Of a stretch of DNA of 64,000 nucleotides, positions 49,166 to 58,093 are shown piece after piece. The stretch lies in contig CM049309.1 of NCBI GenBank assembly GCA_026874595.1, forward strand, positions 72,520,426 to 72,584,425. Reading direction: 5' to 3'. The notes beneath the pieces were generated by a model, which saw only the letters and a list, made by a program, of their open reading frames with translations, was not told the origin of the DNA and ran no database searches. Position numbers and translations under genes: made by a program. This DNA comes from Sipunculus nudus (lineage: Eukaryota; Annelida; Sipuncula; Golfingiida; Sipunculidae). Numbering within the stretch: the stretch's first letter is position 1; each line of letters opens with the position of its first letter.

Positions 49166-52100
49166 TTGCAATTACATTACAAATGTTTAAAAGTAATTCA
49201 AGGCTCAGTGCGTCCATGGAAGCAAACGGTCCTTGGCTTGGGGATCGGAACACTCACTGGATCCAGCTTGATTCTGCGTATTCTGAATCGTATGGGATAT
49301 ACCCTGAGTTACGATGAAGTGAAGGCATTAGAAACAGAATTTGCCTTTACAACTCAGGAGTCTGATAAGGATGCCCCCGATGGTATCAAGTTGAGCCCTG
49401 ATCTTGGAACAGGACTTGCTTGGGATAATTACGATGTAAACCTAAATACCTTGGATGGCAAAGATACTCTGCATGCCACAGTTTGGATTTGCTACCAAAA
49501 CAAGACCGAAGCAAATGGGAATAGTCTTCCACAGATGGAGCTTCGCAGAAGGAGAAACAGGCGACAATTCGACGGACAAGCTCGAGAGGTTGCCCCTATG
49601 CACCGTCAGCTTAGCAGAGCAAAGTTTGATATTCCAGCATCACACAACCAGGAGGACCCATTTGCAGCTGTTACTCAATGCATTATTGATTTCTATTGGT
49701 TACTGCTATCGTGGGAAATGCCATAGCCACTATATGTTGGGTTTATCTCACAATTTGTCCAAGATGACCTTCCAATTCAGAAGATAACATATATGGATCC
49801 GATTCCAGCTTCTCCAACTAGAAACGATGTTGTCAAGGAAACTATGAAGAGAAGCCTGCAGGTTGCCTGTGAAACAAATCAGGATTTCATTGTTGTTACA
49901 TAAGACCTCGCAGTTGTGCTGAAAGCCTACTCCATTCAGTCCCTTGAAGCTCCTTTGTCTGATCGTCTGTTGATACTGTTGGGGAATTTCCATCTAGAGC
50001 TGGCCTTTTATGGAGTTGTTGGAACATACCTCAATGAGTCAGGGGCTGAACACCTTCTCACTGAATGCGAAATACTTGCAGAAGGCTCACTGAATGGGTT
50101 CATACGAGGGAAAAACTATAATCGCTGTTGCAGAGTCCACGAAATTCTGGCTCTTGTGATGGAGCGGAAGCTTTATGACAGCTTCTTGACAACCCTTCCA
50201 CAGGAGAGGCAAGATGTAATCACAACATGGATGAAAGATGTACCAGAAGAACGCAGTGAGGTAGAACCATTCCTAGAAAGCAATCCGATATTCAGAGAGC
50301 ACATGGAACAATATGAAAAGTTTTTTGCTAATGCTCTACAGGGTGAAATGGGTGCAACAGCACAATACTGGTGTGGATACATCTATATGATCAATCGGGT
50401 ACACCGAGGTCTCATGCGAGCTTTGAGGATGAATGATATTGAGAGTTACATCACCCTTCTTCCAACAGTAACTGATGTCTTCTTTGGGCTCAACCGTCCC
50501 AATTACGCTCGTTGGGGTGTACTGTTCCTTGAAACTTGAAACTGCGCACCCGAGGATTTGTTCGGTACTAGAGAAAGGGGCATTTTCAATTCAAAGAACG
50601 CCAAAGGCCTTTTCTAGGACAGCAATTGACCTAACACTAGAGCAAAGCGTAAATAGAGATGCGGCCTTACAAATGAAGGGAATTGTGGGATTCCAGAACT
50701 CCCCCAGTGCAATCCGGCGCTGGTGTATGACATTAACCCAGCGAGGAATGTCAGTGACTGAGTTGCGACACATAACAGGACTCTCAGCTGAGAAGCAGCC
50801 AAGAACACAGCTTCGACCATGTCGAATCAAGAAAGATACCCACCAAATTCAGACTCTGCTAAAAGCTGTGAGTGAATGCGATCCATTCTCTGAACCTGCC
50901 ATCTCGTCATCCTGCCTGTTGAATATTGCCACAGGAAAAGGAGCCGCCTCCATCACACTTGAGTTCCTCAATGATTCTCTATGTACAGGTCATGAGCTGC
51001 AGGTGGAGTTCAGAAAGGAGTGCTCTGACGACAGCTCCAGGCAACTTAAGCCAATAAAACAGAGAAAAGTGAACAACTTTGTAAGCGAGAATGCTAAGGT
51101 TAAGCCATCGGCAAGGTCCAAGGTCACTGCAGTAGCAAACAGTCAACGGGACAAGTTTGTTTGTATGCTTGTGATTATATCCTAGAATACCAACTTTGAT
51201 CTGAAACATTTCACTATGTAACCCATCACAGATGTTCCTCTATCCATCGCACATCCTGATGGTTCAATCATGAAAACCGAAAAGAGCAAGCTTTTGCAGA
51301 AGCTGGAGTCAATGCAAGACGGGATGGAAACCTTGCCTTATATTGATGCAAGTTTGATTGATGGTGGACTACTGCTTCATTCGTATCTTTCAGCGATTGG
51401 CCACATATCATCCTACGGAAGTCTTGCAAGAGGCCTTTTGAGCCATGTGTGCAACACTTTGGCAACGGAAAGGAAATACACATCTTATTTGACAAATACC
51501 TGCCTGATTCACTGAAAGAGAGTGAATGAAAATTGCGTGGGGCCAAGAATCGACCATTTGTCATAGGAGGAAGTGAGCAAAGGCCAAAACAGAATTGCCA
51601 AAAGCTATTGCAGAATGACAACTTTAAGGATGAACTGGGCAGGTTTTCCTGAGTGAGTGGCAGAAAGACCATTATGGTCCTATCCTTCGGAAAACGACAC
51701 TTATTGTATCACATGGCGGCAGTTGCCTTCGCATTGCATTTGATGAAGTTGGCAAGAAAATGACTGTTGATCACCCATACGTGTTGCAAGGAACCCATTA
51801 AGAGGCAGATACCCTTCTGGCATTTCATGCTGCTTCTGCCACTGGATGCCTGCTCATCCGAGCCTCAGACACGGATGTAATGGTCATAATCATAGGTATG
51901 CTTGGGCGGAACAAGCTAGACGGAATACCATTGAAGCCTATCATAATGGACTGTGGGTCTGGCAACAGAAGAAAATATATTGATGTAACCAGCATTGTCT
52001 TGGCTTTAGAGACAAAACAAGTTGGCTTAGCTGCGGCATTGCCAGGCTTACACGCTTTCACCGGCTGTGACTTCACAGCGTCGTTCTACAGAAAAGGGAA

Positions 52101-52807
52101 AACCAAACTGTATGAAATCCTTGAAAATGACAGCAATGGAACCTTCATCAATTTCTTTCGAAGCTTGTCATTGCGGGAGAAACTCAAACAAGAGATTCCC
52201 GAGATCTACACATGATCCTTGTATGGGATGAATGGAGTAAAGGATGTTAATGTGCAAGGTTCCAGAAACTTCAAGAACTGACAGGAAAAATCAGAAAGGT
52301 GAGATTAAAAAAAGAAATAAGTAGTGACAAGAAATACATTGTATAATACGAAATAATTCATGAAGCAAGGAAATATAAGCAATGAAATATAAAAATCATT
52401 CTTCACATGATTAACATTCAAGTAATTGTACTTACTGTTGCAGCTGATTTGTTCTGTCATTTCAGGGAAACCAGATGGCCAACATAAAGAAAGTTGACTG
52501 CGCGCTACTTCCCCCTTGTGGGAAGATCTTTAAGAATAAGATCCAACGGGCTCATTACGTGAGCATTATCAGAGGTAATGCAGACACCTCAGTGCCAGCT
52601 CAGGAGCTAGACCCACTCAAGTATGGATGGAAGGCAGAAAACAGTAATTATGTTCCAGATTGGTTTCCTGGGCCTGCTGAACCAGAAAAACTTTTCGCTG
52701 ATATTCATGAGAAGAAAACTGTCCCAGATGACACTGACAGCGGGTCCTATTCCGAACCCGAATGGAGCGATGATTCTGATAGCATGGATAGTGACAGTGA
52801 GGCCTGA
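49166..52807 (+). pseudogene. Decayed transposon gene: PIN/XPG-like nuclease domain protein
   Basis: Ordered blocks of one protein can be followed. They are LGLGIGTLTGSSLILRILNR (~49228); LGTGLAWDNYDVNLNTLDGK, then CYQNK (~49402-49510); LPIQKITYMDPIPASP (~49770); SGAEHLLTECEILAEGSLNG, then FIRGKNYNRC (~50040-50130); GAFSIQRTPKAFSRTAIDLT (~50578); VPLSIAHPDGSIMKTEKSKL (~51234); EADTLLAFHAASATG, then SDTDVMVI (~51802-51890); LPGLHAFTGCDFTASFYRKG (~52040); and a final exon (from 52467) with LLPPCGKIFKNKIQRAHYV. The acidic DTD and the HAFTGCD box mark the PIN/XPG-like nuclease part. In-frame stops are at 49724, 49901, 51183, 51219, 51527, 51799 and 52213. Frame shifts lie near 50530, 51455, 51640 and 52250. 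A ~165-bp intron (donor GTGAGA ~52301, acceptor TCATTTCAG 52466) precedes the last exon, so this copy did not arise by retroposition. The N terminus is not defined. Confidence 0.75.
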
Positions 52808-52969
52808 AATCGCTTGACTAACAAGGACAGTGCCTACTTATTGCAATATGAAAGGTTACATCCAAACAACACTTTAACCATTTGGCTAAAATAAAAGATT
52901 CTTTTCTATGCTTCTCGCTCAAACTTTTCATTTTCTGTGTGATGACATGGATGCTCTGTTATTTAAGGC

Positions 52970-53165
52970 TTATTTCATTTGGTACCTGGAATATCTGAGC
53001 TAGTCTAAATGCATCACAAGGGCAGTTGGGATACATATTTTTGGGGTCGTCTGGCACCCCTTATACAACAGAAAAAAATTCTAAAGTAACCCGTTTTATG
53101 CACCATGAACTGAGCCTGATCAGTTGGCATAATTTTTTCCTGGTACCTGTCTCATCTACTCTTTC
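52970..53165. repeat. Right subterminal block, copy 1
   Basis: The block from TTTCATTTGGTACCTGGAAT to CTCATCTACTC, including AACCCGTTTTATGCACCATG, occurs again at about 53850-54165 with an insertion between its halves. Confidence 0.85.
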
Positions 53166-53294
53166 ACAATACCAGCCTATATAAAAAATTTCAATAACAC
53201 CCGTTATACTGTCCGGAACACACACGCACACACATACAGAATCGAGGGAAAACAATAGTCTAACCCCACGTTTCGCGCAGGGTTAAATATTCCT
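53162..53294 (-). repeat. Right inner inverted repeat of the PIN/XPG-type transposon
   Basis: The reverse complement of the 48546-48697 block: it starts TTTCACAATACCAGCCTATA and ends TTTCGCGCAGGGTTAAATAT, then TCCT. Near identity with the left copy suggests fairly recent insertion. Confidence 0.9.
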
Positions 53295-54452
53295 TACATG
53301 TAGCTTACCTGATGATTTTCATAGGTACAAAGTTGCAACATGATGAAAAACACATTGCAGAAGCTGAAAAAAACTGGCATGACTTGCAAGATAATGCATC
53401 TAACATGCAATAATATCAGTGGTGTAGGAAGATGTTTTGGCTGTATTTTAACAACTTTGCACTGTAAATTCACAGTGCCGGTAATTTATGGCTGAAAAAA
53501 TAACATTTCGGCCGCTGCTGTATTTTAACACTGAAGACCTCGATAAAATAACAGAACACAGAGTAACTTTACATTATTATCATGCAATTAATGTTACACT
53601 GTTAAATTAACGAACTTTAGGCCATATGATGTCTACTCCATGTATTTATGACGAAACCAAACATCATCTATGTACATCGATATACGCCTTATCAGCTGCT
53701 ACGGTTGACAGACATAAAAAAATTGCCCCCTCCCACATTTCTGCTTTTGTCCTCTTCCTTTCTTTTGTTTATTCGTTGTTAAAACTGCACAAAATTTGAC
53801 AGTAATGATGACAATATTTATGAAAACATTAACATATCAAAGGCTTATTTCATTTGGTACCTGGAATATCTGAGCTAATCTAAATGCATCACAAGTTCAT
53901 TTTCGGGGGGTCTGGCAGAGCAAATACAATGGGGGGAAAATCTGTTATTAGCCATTTTGTATTTTGAAAGAGTAACACTGTCATGCAAACCTGGTTTCAA
54001 CTGGTATCAGTTACATTTAGGCTGGCATAGCTGTATCACATTGCCTAGGGGCAGTTGGCACCCCTTATACAACAGAAAAAAATACTGAAGTAACCCGTTT
54101 TATGCACCATGGACTGAGCCTGATCAGATGGCATAATCTTTTCCTGGTACCTGTCTCTTCTACTCTAGGCCAAATTTTTAGGCCCCTTTGGGAGGTCTGG
54201 CGGGGCTATAACAACGGTGAAAATGTCTGTCGTTTGCGTTTTTGGTTCTCATTCATCAGTGAAAACACCATGGTGACAAAATTAATTGGTACCGTTGCCA
54301 TCTATTTTAGACCTATTTTTAGGTGCCATTGGGGGGTCCCCCCGGACATACGCAATGGGGGGTACTCAGCAGACTATCACTTCTGTAAAACTTAGGGGAC
54401 CCCCAATATGCTCCAGTATGCAAATATTGGTACCTCGTTCGTCTACACTCAA
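53295..54452. other. Extra 1.16-kb segment between inner and outer right ends of the transposon
   Basis: It contains the second copy of the subterminal block (53850-54165) and two or three degenerate units around GGGGGTCTGGCRG (about 53907, 54190 and 54330). The first ~540 bp (53295-53840) match nothing else in the window. It could be a nested partial relative or an expanded subterminal region. No coding sequence. Confidence 0.5.
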
Positions 54453-54735
54453 GGCCCTGGGCTGACGGTCTATATGGGGTGGCCATGGCTGGAATTGTGC
54501 CAGACAAGCAGACTGTTCTGTAGTTTGGGATCCAATATACTTCATGGTTATCAATTATATTATAATACTAGAAGCCCCCCCCCCCCCCCCCGGGCCGTAT
54601 ACTGTTTTCAATTAGTATTACAAACAAAGAGAGTGAGCCTGTGGCAATGTTTTTTCAACCATATGGCTATGCAGAAGTGACAAAACGTATGGTGAAGAGG
54701 TAGTTAAAATTGTGTTTCATTTCAGACCATATCAC

Positions 54736-54807
54736 CTGAATGAGTTCATCTAAGCTCTCTTGTAGAGTATGGCCTAGAGTTGTGTTCCTATACAACTGAT
54801 AACTCAT
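54736..54807 (-). CDS. GTF2A2: Transcription factor IIA subunit 2 (TFIIA gamma), exon 1 (codons 1-24)
   Basis: TFIIA gamma is the small subunit of TFIIA, which stabilises TBP on promoter DNA in the nucleus. On the minus strand the ATG is 54807-54805 and the exon ends CAG before the donor GTGATA. It encodes [20 protein letters not shown], then ELIQ, next to identical to human GTF2A2 ([24 protein letters not shown]). The four exons (54736-54807, 45422-45526, 43714-43840, 42447-42466) join in phase to 107 residues, against 109 in human. Introns are 9.2, 1.6 and 1.2 kb. The transposon described above lies 263 bp inside intron 1. The gene is divergent from the LysM-domain gene. Confidence 0.95.
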
Positions 54808-54848
54808 CCTTCGTGTTGATGAAAGCCGGTGCAAGCTGAAGTGTCGTC

Positions 54849-54857
54849 TTATATATA
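54849..54857 (-). promoter_or_regulatory. TATA box of GTF2A2
   Basis: The minus strand reads GGGTATATATAAGACG. TATATATAA at 54857-54849 lies 42 nt upstream of the GTF2A2 start codon, which places initiation near 54827 and gives a 5' UTR of about 20 nt. An ETS-type word CCGGAAGTG (plus strand 54890-54898) lies in the same 490-bp interval shared with the divergent LysM gene. Confidence 0.55.
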
Positions 54858-55297
54858 CCCGTGCTGCGCTCGACAAATTTGATTGACAGCCGGAAGTGTA
54901 ATTTAGACTTGTTACTTCTTTGCACAATAGACAATATAACTCCATAAACAGATATTTGAACCTTTTTATATCATCAAGTATATAATATGTCAGCTAATTA
55001 ATATTTTTGCCTTAAAAGGTGTACGTATCAGAAAAATAAAGTTTACTTGGAGAAATGTAGCTTTAAAAATGAATTTTATCGTTTTTGTAAGACAACACCA
55101 GTCTATATATAATAGCCTCGAATAAATTTTCATAATGAAATTGAATTTAACCTATTATTCATATTGTTCTAATAAAGATCAAGTGAAAAAGGCTAAGTCA
55201 TCTGGAAGAAATATACTTTTATAGAATACATCAAGGAAAGTGAGAACTGTATTCCGTAACAATTTTGACAGTTCTGAGATTATGCAGAACATGAAAG

Positions 55298-55468
55298 ATG
55301 GCCGATTCAGGCGCAGGGAATGAGAAGTCGGGGTTCGGGCAATTTGTTCGTAAACAGAAGAAATATGGAACAACAACAAAGCCGGCTCTGTCAAATGAAT
55401 CTTACTTAAAACATTACTTATCACAAGGGGAGACGTTACAAGGGATCGCCCTAAAATATGGGGTTTCG
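55298..55468 (+). CDS. LYSMD1/2: LysM and putative peptidoglycan-binding domain protein 1/2, exon 1 (codons 1-57)
   Basis: The exon starts ATGGCCGATTC (MADSGAGNEK; human LYSMD2 also begins MADS) and ends at TCG before the donor GTAAGT, phase 0. It carries the first half of a LysM domain: YLKHYLSQGETLQGIALKYG at residues 36-55 (human LYSMD2: AGDTLQGIALKYGVTMEQIK). There is no signal peptide or membrane segment, as in LYSMD1 and LYSMD2 but not LYSMD3/4. The molecular role of these intracellular LysM proteins is poorly known. Invertebrate genes usually cannot be assigned to LYSMD1 or LYSMD2 separately. Confidence 0.9.
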
Positions 55469-55535
55469 GTAAGTGAACACGGCAGTTGACTAGTTGTCAA
55501 CCAATCCGGAGTGCCAAACGTTCTGAATGGATTAT

Positions 55536-55555
55536 GGGGGGGGGGGGGGGGGGGG
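55536..55555. repeat. G20 homopolymer in LYSMD intron 1
   Basis: The longest of at least twelve G or C runs of 13 bp or more in the window. It begins about 65 bp after the exon 1 donor. Confidence 0.95.
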
Positions 55556-55701
55556 TGTTTGGGTCGGCTGTCATAACATACGTCAGACGATCAGAGCCCT
55601 GAGGAAGACACTATCAACAATGTGGCTGATGTGTACTGTAAAAACTGTGAAACCAACTTGACAGAGCAGTGTGTGGGGAAAATATATGTGGCGTCCTCCG
55701 T

Positions 55702-55950
55702 AGAATCAAGGGCCTGAGTATAGAATCCGGTCTTCATTTTGGAGATGGGGTCTAAACAGACTGGACTGTCTCATATTAGTACTAGTAGTAATAAACATAA
55801 GCCATGAATGCATGCCTGATGATATGACATCGACATGCCTCTTAGTCTTACTTCTCCATTATATGAATCTTAAATATCATTATGTCCGTCCGTATACACC
55901 CATAAACTAGTCTATGTAGACTGGATTCTATACTCTCTCCGATTCAAGAT
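55702..55950. mobile_element. Diverged MITE of the TATAGAAC family in LYSMD intron 1
   Basis: The left GAGTATAGAATCCGGTCT and right ACTGGATTCTATACTC are inverted. The interior shares TATACACCCATAAACTAGTC with the MITE at 19658-19880. Confidence 0.6.
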
Positions 55951-57339
55951 GCTATTTTACTACTAATAGTACTATACTAGGCAGGCCTTTTTTTCCACTC
56001 CCTGGGTCTATTCTTTCACACGATTAGTTCAGTTTTGCTTTATACAGAAGTTTCCCAGCAAATCCATCCCAGCACACAGTATACCTGGCACACAGCTGTT
56101 TAACACCTTGTTATGGCTCTGCATGTTGGTAAACACAGTCTGTGTGTGTCCGTTTACCATAACAAGGCCATATGACCGGAGGTCCAAATATGAACCTCTG
56201 GCTTGATGTTTAGCTAGTAAGAACATGTATTACTTTTTTTGGCCAAGTCTGTCAAGGCATCTCCTGATTGAAACATGTTTTGGCTTTGCGATGCACACAG
56301 CCCTACACCCTGTGTTAATGTTGACACCTCTGATCGGGCCTGATTCACTGTTTTTAACACTCATTTACAGGAGTAAGCAAATGGTTTCAAGGCAATATTT
56401 TGGCAGGTACGGATTTTTTTAAAGGGAAGAAGCTATTTTTCGTGTTATTTCAACATGCTTTATAGGTGATTGGGCCCCTTTAATAGATGCTGGTTATTCC
56501 TATCAGTATGTAACAGTGATTCTGATAGCATTTGTCAGTGACTGAAAATTAGGAGCACTACGGCAGTAGATAATGAAATATTTTATTCTGAAGTATTAAA
56601 TTAATATTTTGCAACTTTCTGGATGCTTCCTCATCAAGTGACAGTGTAGGATGACATCTTTTAGCTGATGATGTATTTTATTATATTTATAGTACCATGT
56701 CTTTGCCAATACCATCATGGAATCAACATCGATCAGTGTCTCTGACTCAGTCAATGTTATTGATATCTTGCAAAGATAGTAGACTTTTCTCAGGTATTAT
56801 ATTAATTGTTTCTTTTTTATAACTTTTTTTCTTGAAGTGTATTTGCAATGTATGGTGCTAGTTTTGATTTATATAATTGAGGTGATTATTTGGTGTAGTC
56901 ACTGACAGATAAATAATATTATGTTAAATAAATGTAATTTGTAAATAAATATCCCCCAAAACTGATGGGCGCCCCTTGGTGGGACAGCAAGGAACTTCCA
57001 AAGAAAAATCAGTCTAAGAAATAGTTCTGTTCAGATTGGGCATGGCTGTTGGGATATATCTTGTGGTAAAAAATATTTTATCACTTCAAACAGATGTACA
57101 GTACTGTGTATGGTATTATTGATTGGTAGACCCTTTAGTTTCTCTGTGATAAACAGAGACACTGTTTCCTGCCTTCAAAGGCCTAGCGGGTGATGGGATA
57201 CTGTTCAGAACATAAAGTATTTATATAAACAATAAATCATATACTTATGCTACTTTTACTGCCAATTTCAAGTGTCTAGGCAGTTTGGGTGTTATACATA
57301 CATAGTCTATCATGTATATTAAATGGAACTCCTTTAACT

Positions 57340-57545
57340 CCATACGGTGGACAGTCGAAGGATAAAATGCTCAGCTCTCTCAAGTGTCAACCCTGGTTCG
57401 ATCCCAGATGTTGCCATGTTGTGGCCTGTCCAAGTTTTCTCTGCTTTCCTCCAATCCTAGGCACTGCTGAATGCCACCACCTGAGCCATGGAGAGTGCCT
57501 TACTACATTTAGTAACAATAACTATTTGTACAATCCATGTTGAAT
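57340..57545 (+). repeat. tRNA-derived SINE
   Basis: It has a tRNA-like head (ACGGTGGACAGTCGAAGGAT, then GGTTCGATCCC as B box at 57393-57403). A non-tRNA body follows (TTTTCTCTGCTTTCCTCCAA, CACCACCTGAGCCATGGAG). It ends in an A-rich, TTGAATAAAATT-like tail. It lies in LYSMD intron 1, about 185 bp before exon 2. Confidence 0.6.
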
Positions 57546-57728
57546 AAAATTATCAAAGTATGAATTGAATTATTGATTGCAAGATGGGTCAGTAACTACA
57601 ATGACCCATTTAAATATTTTTTAAACATGATTTCTTAATATCAATAGATCATGCATATTTGAATACTTAATAATATTACTAAGGCTTAAGTTAATTTTAT
57701 GAATAATCCATTTATGTTGCCATTTCAG

Positions 57729-58093
57729 ATGGAACATTTGAAACGGGTGAATAAAATATGGACTAACGAAAGCTTGCACATAAAGGACTACATATTGGTG
57801 CCTTTGATAACTGCCAATCCATTTGAAGGACCAAAGCTACCAGCAGCAGCAATTAATGGTGACAGTGCTCCCCCTGGAGCAGCAGTGTCCAGATCCAGTA
57901 CACCAGAAATAGTCACACAGCAAGACTTGAGTGAGTCTATTAAAAAACAGAAGGAGAAATCCAGCCGAACGGAAACCATACCCTCACAGCCTGCCAGTAA
58001 ACCAGCACCAAGTGCTAAAGACTTTCTTAGCAAATATGATAGTAATATTGCCCAGTTGAAATCTAAGGTGCACGAATTGGAATCCACATCACA
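57729..58093 (+). CDS. LYSMD1/2: LYSMD1/2-like gene, exon 2 (codons 58-178 plus two bases)
   Basis: The acceptor TTGCCATTTCAG precedes ATGGAACAT; the donor is GTAAGT at 58094. It completes the LysM domain (MEHLKRVNKIWTNESLHIKD, then YILVPL, residues 58-83) across the junction KYGVS|MEHLKR, where human has KYGVT-MEQIKR. A Ser/Pro/Ala-rich linker follows. Then SAKDFLSKYDSNIAQLKSKV (152-171) corresponds to the conserved SARDFLQRLDLQI segment of the family. The exon leaves in phase 2. Without further exons the frame would stop at the TAA overlapping the donor, so one or more downstream exons are expected. Confidence 0.9.

Larger units (their letters stand above)
48526..54472 (+). mobile_element. 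DNA transposon with nested terminal inverted repeats carrying a PIN/XPG-like nuclease gene (Academ-like?)
   Basis: The outer ends are an exact 20-bp inverted pair: TAGACCGTCAGCCCAGGGCC at 48526-48545 and its reverse complement at 54453-54472. TAT lies on each outer side (48523-48525, 54473-54475), a possible 3-bp target duplication. Directly inside the left end a ~150-bp block (48546-48697) recurs inverted at 53162-53294 with only a few substitutions and one ~15-bp indel. Between the inner repeats lies a decayed gene for a multi-domain protein with a PIN/XPG-type nuclease signature. The right side has 1,158 bp between inner and outer repeats, partly a second copy of the element's own right flank. 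Academ transposons are known to encode XPG-like nucleases and make 3-4-bp duplications, so they are the best comparison; this assignment is inferred. The element sits antisense in GTF2A2 intron 1. Confidence 0.75.

Noticed and set aside
51171-51230. Possible short intron (GTATGC...CATCACAG) in the transposon gene
   Set aside because: The same frame continues through the segment with family-like residues apart from two stops (51183 and 51219), so nonsense changes explain it better than an intron.
48554-53286. TTAA directly followed by CCCTGCGCG on both sides, resembling piggyBac/Kolobok target sites
   Set aside because: The inverted match continues outward past TTAA (AGGAATAT on both sides), and a further 20-bp inverted pair lies outside, so the TTAA is probably internal to the inverted repeat. 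The protein is also not a piggyBac transposase.
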